From Kaistella chaponensis (GTDB taxonomy: Bacteria > Bacteroidota > Bacteroidia > Flavobacteriales > Weeksellaceae): a stretch of DNA of 64,000 nt. Where the stretch lies: NCBI RefSeq assembly GCF_900156725.1, contig NZ_FTOI01000003.1:62001-126000 (forward strand), read 5' to 3'. The notes beneath the pieces were generated by a model, which saw only the letters and a list, made by a program, of their open reading frames with translations, was not told the DNA's origin and did not search any database. This document shows positions 8,149-17,047 of this stretch, piece by piece (position 1 is the first letter of the stretch; each line of letters starts with the position of its first letter). The position numbers were made by a program, and so were the translations under genes.

Positions 8149-10149
8149 ATGCAGACTACTACAACCACTTTCAAAGACCAAATACAACAGGGAATTCCGT
8201 TTGAATTGCCTCAACCAAAATCATACGATTCCACCATCAATCACGCTCCGAAGCGGAAGGAAATCTTGACCGATGAAGAAAAAATTTTAGCTTTAAAGAA
8301 TGCTTTACGCTATTTCGATCCGAAATTTCATGCAGAACTGTTGCCTGAATTTAGAGAAGAATTAGAAAAATACGGAAGAATTTACATGTATCGTTTTCGT
8401 CCGGATTACGAGATGAAAGCCAGACCAATTTCCGAATATCCTGGAAAATCGGAGCAGGCAAAAGCAATTATGCTCATGATTCAAAACAATCTGGATTATG
8501 CAGTCGCGCAACATCCGCATGAACTCATAACTTACGGTGGAAACGGTGCGGTTTTCAGCAATTGGGCGCAATATCTGTTGACAATGAAATATCTGTCGGA
8601 AATGACGGATGAACAGACTTTAACGATGTATTCCGGTCATCCGATGGGATTATTTCCTTCGCATAAAGATGCACCAAGAGTGGTGGTAACGAACGGAATG
8701 GTTATTCCCAATTACTCAAAACCCGATGATTGGGAGAAAATGAATGCTTTAGGCGTTTCCCAATATGGACAAATGACTGCGGGAAGTTACATGTACATCG
8801 GTCCACAAGGAATTGTTCATGGTACAACGATTACTGTTTTGAATGCTTTCAGAAAAATTAATAAAGAACCGAAAGGCGGAATTTTCGTCACTTCAGGTTT
8901 AGGTGGAATGTCTGGAGCGCAACCAAAAGCCGGAAATATTGCAGGTTGCATCACGATTTGTGCAGAAGTGAATCCTAAAATCACCAAAATCCGTCACGAA
9001 CAAAAATGGGTGAATGAAATCCATGAAAATTTAGATGAATTGGTTTCCAGAGTGAAAAAAGCGCAGGAAAATAAAGAAACTGTTTCTTTGGCTTACCTCG
9101 GGAACATCGTGGATATCTGGGAAAAATTTGACGAAGAAAATCTCAGAATTGATATCGGTTCGGATCAGACTTCGCTTCACAATCCATGGGCAGGAGGATA
9201 TTATCCGGTCGGAATTTCTTTTGAAGAATCCAATCAAATGATGGCTGAAAATCCGGAATTATTCAAAGAGAAAGTTCAGGAAACTTTACGAAGACATGCT
9301 GCTGCGATTAACAAACATACCCAAAAAGGAACCTATTTTTTCGATTACGGAAATGCATTTTTACTGGAATCGAGTAGAGCTGGAGCCGATGTAATGTCCG
9401 AAAATCCTACAATTGGTCGGGAATTTAAATATCCGAGTTACGTGCAGGATATTATGGGACCGATGTGTTTTGATTATGGTTTTGGGCCGTTTCGCTGGGT
9501 TTGTGCAAGCGGAAATCCGGAAGATTTACAGAAAACTGATGAAATTGCGTGCGAAATTTTAGAAGAAATGATTAAAACATCTCCTCCAGAAATCCAACAG
9601 CAAATGCAGGATAATATCACTTGGATTAAAGGTGCGCAGGAAAATAATTTGGTGGTCGGTTCGCAGGCAAGAATTTTATACGCCGATGCAGAAGGACGAA
9701 TGAAAATCGCTGAAGCTTTCAACAAAGCCATCAAAACCGGAGCAATTGGAGCGGTGGTTTTAGGTCGTGATCATCACGATGTTTCGGGGACAGATTCTCC
9801 TTATCGTGAAACTTCTAATATTTATGACGGGTCCAGATTTACGGCAGATATGGCAATTCACAATGTGATTGGTGACAGTTTCCGTGGCGCAACATGGGTT
9901 TCAATTCACAACGGAGGTGGAGTTGGTTGGGGAGAAGTGATCAATGGAGGTTTCGGGATGTTGCTCGATGGAAGTGATGATGCGGATAGACGTTTAAAAT
10001 CCATGCTTTTTTGGGATGTGAACAACGGAATTTCTAGAAGAAGCTGGGCAAGAAATGAAGGTGCCGTTTTCGCCATTAAACGAGCGATGGAAGCTGAACC
10101 AAATTTGAAAGTGACACTGCCAAATTTTGTGGATGAGGGTTTGTTTTAA
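8149..10149 (+). CDS. hutU: urocanate hydratase
   Basis: A 666-residue urocanase, the second step of histidine breakdown (urocanate to imidazolonepropionate, NAD+ as bound cofactor). Family landmarks: ITYGGNGAVFSNWAQY, TMYSGHPMGLFPSH, GGIFVTSGLGGMSGAQPKAG (Rossmann-like NAD part), DQTSLHNPWAGGYYP, YGFGPFRWVCASG with the conserved Cys, and DHHDVSGTDSPYRET. The ATG at 8149 is preferred; an in-frame TTG two codons earlier is the only alternative. Length fits the longer Bacteroidota form. No other hut gene is in the window. Fragments of its 3' end recur at 13980-14336 and 14398-14436. Confidence 0.96.
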   Translation: MQTTTTTFKDQIQQGIPFELPQPKSYDSTINHAPKRKEILTDEEKILALKNALRYFDPKFHAELLPEFREELEKYGRIYMYRFRPDYEMKARPISEYPGKSEQAKAIMLMIQNNLDYAVAQHPHELITYGGNGAVFSNWAQYLLTMKYLSEMTDEQTLTMYSGHPMGLFPSHKDAPRVVVTNGMVIPNYSKPDDWEKMNALGVSQYGQMTAGSYMYIGPQGIVHGTTITVLNAFRKINKEPKGGIFVTSGLGGMSGAQPKAGNIAGCITICAEVNPKITKIRHEQKWVNEIHENLDELVSRVKKAQENKETVSLAYLGNIVDIWEKFDEENLRIDIGSDQTSLHNPWAGGYYPVGISFEESNQMMAENPELFKEKVQETLRRHAAAINKHTQKGTYFFDYGNAFLLESSRAGADVMSENPTIGREFKYPSYVQDIMGPMCFDYGFGPFRWVCASGNPEDLQKTDEIACEILEEMIKTSPPEIQQQMQDNITWIKGAQENNLVVGSQARILYADAEGRMKIAEAFNKAIKTGAIGAVVLGRDHHDVSGTDSPYRETSNIYDGSRFTADMAIHNVIGDSFRGATWVSIHNGGGVGWGEVINGGFGMLLDGSDDADRRLKSMLFWDVNNGISRRSWARNEGAVFAIKRAMEAEPNLKVTLPNFVDEGLF

Positions 10150-10158
10150 ATTATTATC

Positions 10159-10221
10159 TTAAGACTCATCATCAAGTAACATTTTCATTTTTTCCAAATA
10201 CTGAATGGCTGTATGGAAGTT
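10159..10221 (-). pseudogene. possible C-terminal remnant of an unknown minus-strand gene
   Basis: On the minus strand, 10221 to 10159 reads NFHTAIQYLEKMKMLLDDES and then a stop, a plausible amphipathic helical C-terminus. Upstream on that strand the frame closes soon. It may be the tail of a lost gene or chance. Confidence 0.25.
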
Positions 10222-10564
10222 TTTTTAATACATCCAATTTTTTTTACTTTGATTACATACAATCCTATTTGTGGTGAACTAGAACTTAGATTCATTTATA
10301 ACACGCTTGTTTATAATCAAATATTTTTTGCATTTAATTAAAACAGAGGTGTTTTTAATGAATTACAACTGTATTGTTTTTCCAAAATATTGGTAATAGA
10401 TAGATTCCAAATTTTTTTATTTGTCTGAACGATTTATTTAAATAATTAATACTAAAAACAGAATTAGTGAAGTTAGTGTATTGAAACAAAAAGTAGCAAT
10501 TTCAATTTAAGCATTAAAAACGTAATAAGGAGCAACTATAATCACCTCAAAATAACTTCAAAAA
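10222..10564. other. AT-rich gap without a gene
   Basis: About 340 bases of very AT-rich sequence with stops in all frames. I see no strong hairpin, promoter or homologous fragment. It separates hutU from the SRPBCC pseudogene and looks like decayed sequence. Confidence 0.5.
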
Positions 10565-10989
10565 ATGAAAAACTATAATTTACTTTAGAAATTAATGCTT
10601 TTAAATAAAAAGTTTAGGATGCACTTTGGCAAGACGAAAACGTCATAAAATGGACTTCCGCTTTCGGCGAAGGTTCTTATTACTAATAGGATTTGCTAGG
10701 AGGTTGTGAAGTTCATTTTCTTTCTCCCAATAACAACCGAATGATCGAAACTAGTGAAAAATTAGTTCCAACAAAAAATGTATTTTTTGCATAAAGGTGA
10801 AGTAAAACATGGTGAAAAACAAGAAGCAATTTATGGTGAAGATGCTATTGGACTATACGATTTTTCTGAAAAAAGGCAAAACTGAACGTATTGCAAACAT
10901 GAATAAGCCAGAAGAATATATTCCTTATATTGCAGACACGTTTCCCGATGCGCTGGATTTTATAAAATTAATTGCAGAAAGTTTAATAA
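10565..10989 (+). pseudogene. SRPBCC/AHSA1-domain gene, decayed
   Basis: A dead relative of the intact gene at 15519-15944. Aligned stretches across frames: EINAFK-stop-KV-stop-DALWQDENVIKWTSAFGEGSY against EIMATKEKVWDALWQEEN...NWTSVFMEGSY; then GEKQEAIYGEDAIGLYDFSEK against GVKQAETYGEEASERYDLKEE; then MNKPEEYIPYIADTFPDALDFIK against MNAPEEYLIYFTNIFPKALEKIK. One Trp codon has become TAG at 10615-10617, and the start region (ATG at 10565) carries a one-base frameshift. Several further stops and shifts follow. It lies about 415 bases after hutU. Confidence 0.85.
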
Positions 10990-11019
10990 ATAAATTGAAG
11001 ATCTATAGATCTGTTTCAC

Positions 11020-13947
11020 ATGTTTTATAAAAAATATATTATAGTATTATTAACAGTTGTTTTTAATTTTTGTACAGCACAGACATTCAGTGGAGTAGGT
11101 GGAAATATTCCCAAAAATGATTACACGGTTTTTGATATTAATGTTAACGGAATTGGAGTTTTAAATTCCAGCCACGGCTTAGAAAAAATTTGTGTTAATA
11201 TAAATTTTCCACATGATGAGAATTTAAAATTAGCCTTACGTTCGCCTTTCGGTTCAATTATTATTCTAAGTGAAAATAATGGGGGAAAAGGTTCGGATTA
11301 TATAGGAACATGTTTTGATGGGGTATCAACAAAAAGTATTGCACTAGGAGAAGCTCCATTTACAGGGAATTTTTTAGCGGAAAGATCATTGGGAATTTTA
11401 AATAATAATCAATCTGGAGATGGAAAATGGTCTTTAATAATTTACAATAATTCAACATCATTATCTGGGAATTTGACAAATTGGACTATAACATTTGGAA
11501 ACAATCCTGTCATCACTCCTCCCGATCCACCCTATCCAAATTGTAGTAGTAATATCCCGACAACATGCACAACCGAAGCTTTTTGTGATTACGGTAAATC
11601 ATTTTGTGGAGTTTATAATAATGCATACGGAATGCCTGTTGTTAATCCTCAGAAAGGTTATTTAAAATTCAAAGCATCAGGAAAAAGTGCTGCTTTTAGA
11701 GTGTGGATAAAAAATGGAGGACCAGATAGAAACTTAGGTGGAGCTTTACCTATTGAACTTAATGTTAGTTTTTATCGTTCAGATTGTATCAGTGCGGGAG
11801 CGCAACCATTGATAACATTTGTTTTACCCTATAATTTAGATACTATACCAGATCCCAATTATTATGAATTGAAGCTAAATGATATCTTGGATGAATGTGA
11901 ATTGTATACCATAAAACTTGAAGGAATAAATAACAAATGCTATTTTGATTATGCGATTGAACAAACAGCAGGAATTAATGTAAAAGAAATTGTTGTAGAT
12001 CCTCCATCTGCAAAAATTTGTGCAGGAGATTCTGTTGATTTAAGTGTAATACAAGGTTGCGGTCCATTCGTATGGAGCCCATCTACAGGATTAAATACTT
12101 CATTTGGAAGTCATGTTGTAGCTTCACCCACTGTAACAACGATGTATAAAGTGTCTTCTACCGGTGCATGTTCTAAAACAAAAGATGTTTTGGTAGAAGT
12201 AGTTCCGAAACCTATTGTCAATGCAGGTCTAGATCAAACGAAATGTTCAAATATATTTCAAATGAATGCCAATGTACCCGCAACCGGAGAAAATGGATTT
12301 TGGAAAATTATAAATGGTAATGTTTCGCCTACTATTTCATCGGATCCAAAACAAATTTTTGTTTTAAATTCTCAGACAGCCACATTACGCTGGACAGTTA
12401 CTAACGGTATTTGTACTGTTGTTGATGATGTACAATTAGTTAATACATTACCTTCAAATACAAATCTTAACTTTAGTTATGAATCTCCTGTTTGTATAAA
12501 AAAATATAATTTTTTATCACCGCAATTATCAGTAAATTTTTCGGCAGGCGGTACTTTTTCATCAACTTCTGGGTTAGTAATAAATCCGATAACTGGAGTG
12601 ATTAATTTGTCTCAGTCATCGCCAGGAAATTATATTATCAATTATAAAATTTATGTAAATCCAACATGCGGAACTGTCGATTATGGTGCTTTTATTGAAA
12701 TTAAGCCCTACACAAATCCTGTAATTAATTTTAGTTTTCCAAGTACAATTTGTAATGATGTTAAGTCTGTTTTGCCTAATTTACCTTCTGGCTTTCAAAT
12801 TGGGGGAACATTCTCTTCATCGAGCACAAATTTATCTATGGATACAACAACTGGAATGATAAATGTTGCCAATAGTCAAAATGGTGTTTATACAATTACA
12901 TATCATTTTCCTGGATCTTTAGCAGACTGCATTGCTCCAAATACCTATTCACAACAAGTATCTATATTATCAAAGCCACAATACACTCAAAATTTGGATG
13001 TAGTAAGTTGTAACATCACTGGAACAGGAATTGGAAGTTTTAATTTATTATCAACAAAAGCATCATTAACTACAGAAACTAATGCAACGGTAAGTTTTTT
13101 TGAAACTTTGCAAGATGCAGAACAGAATCAGAACCCAATTATTAATACAAATTCTTATCCCAATGAAGTTCCGTATCATGATATAATTTTTGCCAGAATT
13201 TCTGTTCCCAACAAATGTACCGTATATGCAACATTGAATTTGAATGTGAAAGAAAATCCATATTCAGATACTTTGGGTGAAGGTCCTTATTATATTTGTA
13301 AAGGAACAACATTAGAATTGGATGCAGGAGAAGGATTTTCCGGTTATGAATGGTCACCTACAAATGAAAAATCTCAGAAAATAACGGTTAGTTCACCTGG
13401 TGAATATTGCGTTAAAATTACCTCAACTGATGGTTGTTCTTTTGTGCAATGTGTTTTGGTGAAAGAAGGAGTTTTGCCGGAATTTACTATTGAGATAATT
13501 CCCAATTACATGATCGTGCATGTAACTTCAGGAAATGCTCCATATGAATATTCTTTAGATGGTATTAATTGGCAGAATGAAAATCAGTTCCCTTATTCAA
13601 AGGGCAATACATACACTATTTTTGTAAGGGAAAAGAGCAAAGCAAATTGTGTTGCGTCGAAAACGGTTCATATCCCCTTAATTCCGAATGTGATAACTCC
13701 AAATGGTGATGGAATAAATGATTTTTGGAATTTAAGTACATTAAACTTTTATTCAGGAACCATCAAAGTGAAACTATTTAATCAACATGGAACTTTAGTA
13801 AAAGAATTAACCATTAATGATGGGAAAAATCTTGCGATGAATGAAATCAATCCTTATCAAAAATTATCTTCTGGAACCTACTGGTATCTTATTGAAATTC
13901 CTAATTTTGTTATACTTAAAGGATGGTTACTGGTTAAAAATAGATGA
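11020..13947 (+). CDS. T9SS secreted protein with P-domain and CHU_C sorting domain
   Basis: A 975-residue exported protein. Signal peptide about 1-21 (ending CTAQ). Residues about 22-165 form a proprotein-convertase P-domain: CVNINFPHDENLKLALRSPFG, then GDGKWSLIIYNN and NLTNWTITFG. The middle holds Ig/PKD-like repeats with paired cysteines (KICAGDSVDLSV...GCGPFVWSPSTG; YICKGTTLELDAG...YEWSPTNEK). The C-terminus from about 887 (IPNVITPNGDGINDFW) is the gliding-motility/CHU_C type B sorting domain, which directs export by T9SS. No catalytic domain is visible, so it may be an adhesin. It lies between the SRPBCC pseudogene and the decayed hutU copy. A 14-bp palindrome (AGATCTATAGATCT, 10999-11012) precedes the start. 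Confidence 0.9.
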   Translation: MFYKKYIIVLLTVVFNFCTAQTFSGVGGNIPKNDYTVFDINVNGIGVLNSSHGLEKICVNINFPHDENLKLALRSPFGSIIILSENNGGKGSDYIGTCFDGVSTKSIALGEAPFTGNFLAERSLGILNNNQSGDGKWSLIIYNNSTSLSGNLTNWTITFGNNPVITPPDPPYPNCSSNIPTTCTTEAFCDYGKSFCGVYNNAYGMPVVNPQKGYLKFKASGKSAAFRVWIKNGGPDRNLGGALPIELNVSFYRSDCISAGAQPLITFVLPYNLDTIPDPNYYELKLNDILDECELYTIKLEGINNKCYFDYAIEQTAGINVKEIVVDPPSAKICAGDSVDLSVIQGCGPFVWSPSTGLNTSFGSHVVASPTVTTMYKVSSTGACSKTKDVLVEVVPKPIVNAGLDQTKCSNIFQMNANVPATGENGFWKIINGNVSPTISSDPKQIFVLNSQTATLRWTVTNGICTVVDDVQLVNTLPSNTNLNFSYESPVCIKKYNFLSPQLSVNFSAGGTFSSTSGLVINPITGVINLSQSSPGNYIINYKIYVNPTCGTVDYGAFIEIKPYTNPVINFSFPSTICNDVKSVLPNLPSGFQIGGTFSSSSTNLSMDTTTGMINVANSQNGVYTITYHFPGSLADCIAPNTYSQQVSILSKPQYTQNLDVVSCNITGTGIGSFNLLSTKASLTTETNATVSFFETLQDAEQNQNPIINTNSYPNEVPYHDIIFARISVPNKCTVYATLNLNVKENPYSDTLGEGPYYICKGTTLELDAGEGFSGYEWSPTNEKSQKITVSSPGEYCVKITSTDGCSFVQCVLVKEGVLPEFTIEIIPNYMIVHVTSGNAPYEYSLDGINWQNENQFPYSKGNTYTIFVREKSKANCVASKTVHIPLIPNVITPNGDGINDFWNLSTLNFYSGTIKVKLFNQHGTLVKELTINDGKNLAMNEINPYQKLSSGTYWYLIEIPNFVILKGWLLVKNR

Positions 13948-13979
13948 AATTAATTTAATTTTTTAATTTCCTGCATTAC

Positions 13980-14336
13980 CGATTGGCCGATAGAGAGACT
14001 TCTAATATTTTTGACGGCTCTAGATTTACCGCAGAAATGGCAATCCAAAATTTGATTGGTGAAAGTTTCCGTGAGGTAACCTTGATTTTAATTCACAATG
14101 GAGGTGGAGTTGGTTGGGTTGAAGCGATCAACGGTGGTTTTGGGATGTTGCTCGATGGAAGTGATGATGTATACAGACTTTTAAAATCAATCCTTTTCTG
14201 GGATGTGAATAACCGAATTTCCCGGAGATCTTGGGCAAGAAATGAAGGTGCAGTTTTCGCCGGTAAAAGAGCCATGAAAGCTGAACCGAATCTGAAAGTG
14301 ACGTTGCCAAATTTGGTTTATGTGGGAGTGTTTTAA
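13980..14336 (+). pseudogene. decayed duplicate of the hutU 3' end
   Basis: From RETSNIFDGSRF to the stop this matches the last 114 residues of urocanate hydratase; by hand count 91 of 114 positions are identical. Replacements hit strongly conserved places, for example Gly to Glu in SFRGAT and Gly to Val in GVGWGE, and DEGLF at the end has become YVGVF. The upstream 550 residues are absent. The reading frame is still open but the NAD-binding part is gone, so it cannot be a working enzyme. Confidence 0.92.
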
Positions 14337-14341
14337 AATCC

Positions 14342-14370
14342 GGAATTCCCCTCCAGCGGAGGGGAATTCC
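14342..14370. repeat. REP-like palindrome
   Basis: GGAATTCCCCTCC, AGC triloop, GGAGGGGAATTCC: a perfect 13-bp stem, far richer in GC than its surroundings. It directly follows the decayed hutU copy. It resembles the short dispersed palindromes of flavobacterial genomes. No T-run follows, so it is not a classical terminator. Confidence 0.7.
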
Positions 14371-14397
14371 CGTGCGGAGGAGAACTAAATTTTTAAA

Positions 14398-14436
14398 ATG
14401 AATTTGTTGATTTTTGCGGATGAAGGTTTGTTTTAA
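14398..14436 (+). pseudogene. third trace of the hutU 3' tail
   Basis: The bases GCGGATGAAGGTTTGTTTTAA (codons A-D-E-G-L-F-stop, ending 14436) repeat the end of hutU (V-D-E-G-L-F-stop, GTGGATGAGGGTTTGTTTTAA) nearly base for base. The codons before it (N-L-L-I-F) are only loosely like hutU. It lies 62 bases after the end of the larger hutU fragment, beyond the palindrome. Confidence 0.55.
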
Positions 14437-14532
14437 TGCAACCTCGTCAAGGTTTTTCAATCAAATTTTGGGTTAATAATTTCACCGATTTTCGGTTTTG
14501 TTCATTGTTTTGTTGGTTGTTATAATCATTTC

Positions 14533-14752
14533 AGTCCTTCGGACTTTTATAGATGAGCATTTGCTTTATTGCAATCTTGTAAAAGCTCTGAACTATGACA
14601 AGGTTTTATTTCAGCCCTCTCAAATTTAGTTTCACCACGAAGTGGTGACATGATTGTAAAATATGAACCCCTAAATTTTAAAAACCCTGAAAGGGTGACA
14701 TTTTTTTACCGTAATCTTAACCTTAATATCAAACCACTTCGTCTACACAAAG
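14533..14752. repeat. cluster of small triloop hairpins
   Basis: Several short palindromes lie close together: AGTCC-TTC-GGACT (14533-14545), CACCAC-GAA-GTGGTG (14633-14647), ACCCT-GAA-AGGGT (14684-14696) and a looser CACTT...AAGTG near 14733-14752. The second and third are both followed by GACAT. No gene is seen in 14437-14827. They look like short dispersed repeats rather than terminators, as no T-run follows the stems directly. Confidence 0.55.
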
Positions 14753-14827
14753 TGATCTAACTTTTTTCAATTTCAAAAAATATTTATCCCTAAATTGTCA
14801 AATCAATTTTTAATAAATTTAAAATCA

Positions 14828-15508
14828 ATGATGCCAATATTTGAAAATGTCTTGAAAAAACAAATTGACATAAAAGTGATTGATTCCACGATCGATTACA
14901 AAAATTACGTTCCCCTTGATCTTTCGGCAAAACATACGGATGAACTTGATCTGGATCTCACCGATGCAGATAAGTTCGAGGATTTTGTAAAAAATCATTT
15001 GTCTCAAAATAAGGCGAAAGTCGCTTTTGGTGGTTATCTGGAACACCGAAATCTCTATAAAAGAAGTGAAACCTTTAATGATGAAAATACGGAAGAGCGC
15101 AATATCCATATCGGTTTGGATCTTTGGATTAAAGCCGGAACTTCCGTATTAAGCGCACTAGACGGAAAAATTCACAGTTTTCAACATAATCTTGGATTGG
15201 GAGATTATGGTCCCACTATTATTTTGGAACATGAAATCGAAGATTGCACTTTTTATACCTTGTACGGACATTTAAGTCTGGAAAGTTTAGAGGGAAAAAC
15301 GGAAGGTCAACTCGTGAAAAAAGGGGAGAAGATCGCTGAACTCGGAAAACCGCCAATTAACGGAGATTACGCACCGCATCTGCATTTTCAAATCATTAAA
15401 AATCTCGAAAATAAAAAAGGCGATTATCCCGGAGTTTGCAGTTTTAAAGAAGTCGATTTCTATAAAGAAAACTGTCCGGATCCGAATTTGTTGTTAAAGA
15501 TTAATTAA
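14828..15508 (+). CDS. M23 family metallopeptidase, no signal peptide
   Basis: A 226-residue protein with a LytM/M23 domain. Zinc and catalytic motifs: HIGLD (His94, Asp98), LYGHLS (His148) and HLHF (His184, His186). Lysostaphin-type M23 enzymes cut peptidoglycan peptide bridges, but this protein shows no signal peptide, so a cytoplasmic or other role is possible. The ATG pair at 14828 is chosen; an in-frame TTG at 14795 would add 11 residues without creating a signal. The SRPBCC gene follows after 10 bases, so the two are likely cotranscribed. Confidence 0.85.
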   Translation: MMPIFENVLKKQIDIKVIDSTIDYKNYVPLDLSAKHTDELDLDLTDADKFEDFVKNHLSQNKAKVAFGGYLEHRNLYKRSETFNDENTEERNIHIGLDLWIKAGTSVLSALDGKIHSFQHNLGLGDYGPTIILEHEIEDCTFYTLYGHLSLESLEGKTEGQLVKKGEKIAELGKPPINGDYAPHLHFQIIKNLENKKGDYPGVCSFKEVDFYKENCPDPNLLLKIN

Positions 15509-15518
15509 AAATGAACTT

Positions 15519-15944
15519 ATGAAAAAGCTGGAATTATCAACTGAGATTATGGCAACCAAAGAAAAAGTTTGGGATGCGCTTTGGCAAGAAGAAAATTACA
15601 AGAACTGGACTTCCGTTTTTATGGAAGGATCTTACGCAGAAAGTGACTGGAAAGAGGGAAGTGAAATCCGCTTTTTGTCGCCCGGCGAAAACGGAATGTT
15701 CGGAATTATTGAAAAAATGATTCCTTTCGAGAAAATGTATTTTAAACATTTAGGCGAAATTCAAAACGGTGTAAAACAAGCAGAAACCTACGGTGAAGAA
15801 GCCTCCGAAAGATATGATCTAAAAGAAGAAAATGGAAAAATTACGCTTTCAGCGACCATGAATGCTCCGGAAGAATATTTGATTTACTTCACCAATATTT
15901 TCCCAAAAGCTTTAGAAAAAATAAAAGAAATCTCAGAGAAATAA
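15519..15944 (+). CDS. SRPBCC (AHSA1-like) domain protein
   Basis: A 141-residue START/Bet v1-like protein. It begins with the family's opening strand (KKLELSTEIMATKEKVWDALW), then NYKNWTSVFMEGSY, GSEIRFLSPGENGMFGIIEKM and the long C-terminal helix. Such proteins bind hydrophobic ligands; some are Hsp90 co-chaperone-like. No ligand can be named. It ends at a strong terminator. A decayed relative lies after hutU at 10565-10989, which suggests this gene and hutU were once direct neighbours. Confidence 0.87.
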   Translation: MKKLELSTEIMATKEKVWDALWQEENYKNWTSVFMEGSYAESDWKEGSEIRFLSPGENGMFGIIEKMIPFEKMYFKHLGEIQNGVKQAETYGEEASERYDLKEENGKITLSATMNAPEEYLIYFTNIFPKALEKIKEISEK

Positions 15945-15954
15945 GAAGAAAATT

Positions 15955-15979
15955 AACCTGCATCACCGCAGGTTTTTTT
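15955..15979 (+). terminator. rho-independent terminator
   Basis: AACCTGC, ATCACC loop, GCAGGTT and a T-run, 10 bases after the SRPBCC gene. Confidence 0.88.
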
Positions 15980-16081
15980 GTAATATGGAAACGCTTTTTG
16001 ATTTAATATTGCCAACAAAACTATTCAATTTTCACAACTAAAAATCTGTGATAAAGAGTTCACTCATAAAATCAATGTCAT

Positions 16082-16116
16082 AAAAAATCAGCAACAAGCA
16101 TTTTGCTGCTGATTTT
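16082..16116 (-). terminator. terminator of the alpha/beta hydrolase gene
   Basis: AAAATCAGCA and TGCTGATTTT pair around a short loop; the A-run on the left gives the T-run on the minus strand. It lies 22 bases after the hydrolase stop. Confidence 0.82.
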
Positions 16117-16137
16117 AAGTTTTGAATCTATTCAATT

Positions 16138-16962
16138 TTATTTTAAAAATTTAGTCAAAATATCATTTAAAATTTCGGTATGTGTATTATTTAAGCCGTG
16201 TGGAGCTCCGGGAATAATTACAAATTCATTGTCTGCAATTCCTGCTGCAGCTTGTTTTCCTGAGGTTTCGATCGGAACAATCTGATCTGCATCGCCATGT
16301 ACGATCAAGGTTTTAACCGTCACATTTTTAAGTTCCGGACGAAAATCTGTTCCTGCCCAACTTTCGGCAGCACTTATGGTAGCAATAGGATTTGCGTGAG
16401 ACGCGATGCTCCAATCGTAATGCAATTGCTGTTCGCTCACTGTTTTAGAAAGCAAGCTGTAATTGTAGAAATTTTTATGAAAACCTTCCAGGAATTTTAC
16501 GCGGTCTGTTTTTAAAGCATCCATAATATCACTTAAATCCTTCGCTGGAACTCCGTTTGGATTATCGTCGGTTTGCTTCACAATCGGAATAATAGAAGAG
16601 ATTAAAGCAATTTTATCTACATTTTCTGCACCGTAATTGGTAAGATAACGAACCACTTCTCCGCCTCCCATCGAGAATCCGAACAGGATCACATTTTTCA
16701 GTTCCAATTGAGTAATTAATTCATGTAAATCTGCGGTAAGTCCGTCATAATCATAACCGTCTGCAGAAACGAACGATTTTCCGAACCCTTTTCTGTCGTA
16801 AGAAATCACCCGATATCCTAAATTTACAAGCAAAGGAACTTGATTTTCCCAGGATTTTCCACTTAAAGGCCAACCGTGAATTAAAATAATTGGTTGGCCA
16901 GATCCGAAATCTTCATAGTATAACTCATAATTTTTTTGGTCTTGTTTGGTAATGTAAGGCAT
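16138..16962 (-). CDS. alpha/beta hydrolase, non-heme haloperoxidase-like
   Basis: A 274-residue alpha/beta hydrolase. The oxyanion loop is LIHGWPLSGKSW, the nucleophile elbow GFSMGGG with Ser97, the acid HGDADQIVP (Asp226) and the base APHGLN (His255). The spacing and the YDRKGFGKS motif are those of the cofactor-free chloroperoxidase/perhydrolase/esterase group. It has no signal peptide. Real substrates of this group are usually esters; the halogenation seen in vitro is thought to be a perhydrolysis side activity. Confidence 0.88.
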   Translation of the reverse strand: MPYITKQDQKNYELYYEDFGSGQPIILIHGWPLSGKSWENQVPLLVNLGYRVISYDRKGFGKSFVSADGYDYDGLTADLHELITQLELKNVILFGFSMGGGEVVRYLTNYGAENVDKIALISSIIPIVKQTDDNPNGVPAKDLSDIMDALKTDRVKFLEGFHKNFYNYSLLSKTVSEQQLHYDWSIASHANPIATISAAESWAGTDFRPELKNVTVKTLIVHGDADQIVPIETSGKQAAAGIADNEFVIIPGAPHGLNNTHTEILNDILTKFLK

Positions 16963-17047
16963 AACTTCTTTTTTAAATTAATGTTCTGCCATCTTTAAAA
17001 CAATTTTTACGCCATCAAAAGTTAAAGAAACGGTAAAGTTGGTCCAT

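Noticed and set aside
13983-14336. Short functional urocanase-like protein
   Set aside because: It lacks the NAD-binding and N-terminal parts and has changes at conserved glycines, so it is treated as a pseudogene although its frame is open.
8149-14436. hutU 3' copies as attachment sites of an integrative element
   Set aside because: The repeated end is over 340 bases, has diverged, and no integrase or recombinase gene lies between the copies; duplication with decay is simpler.
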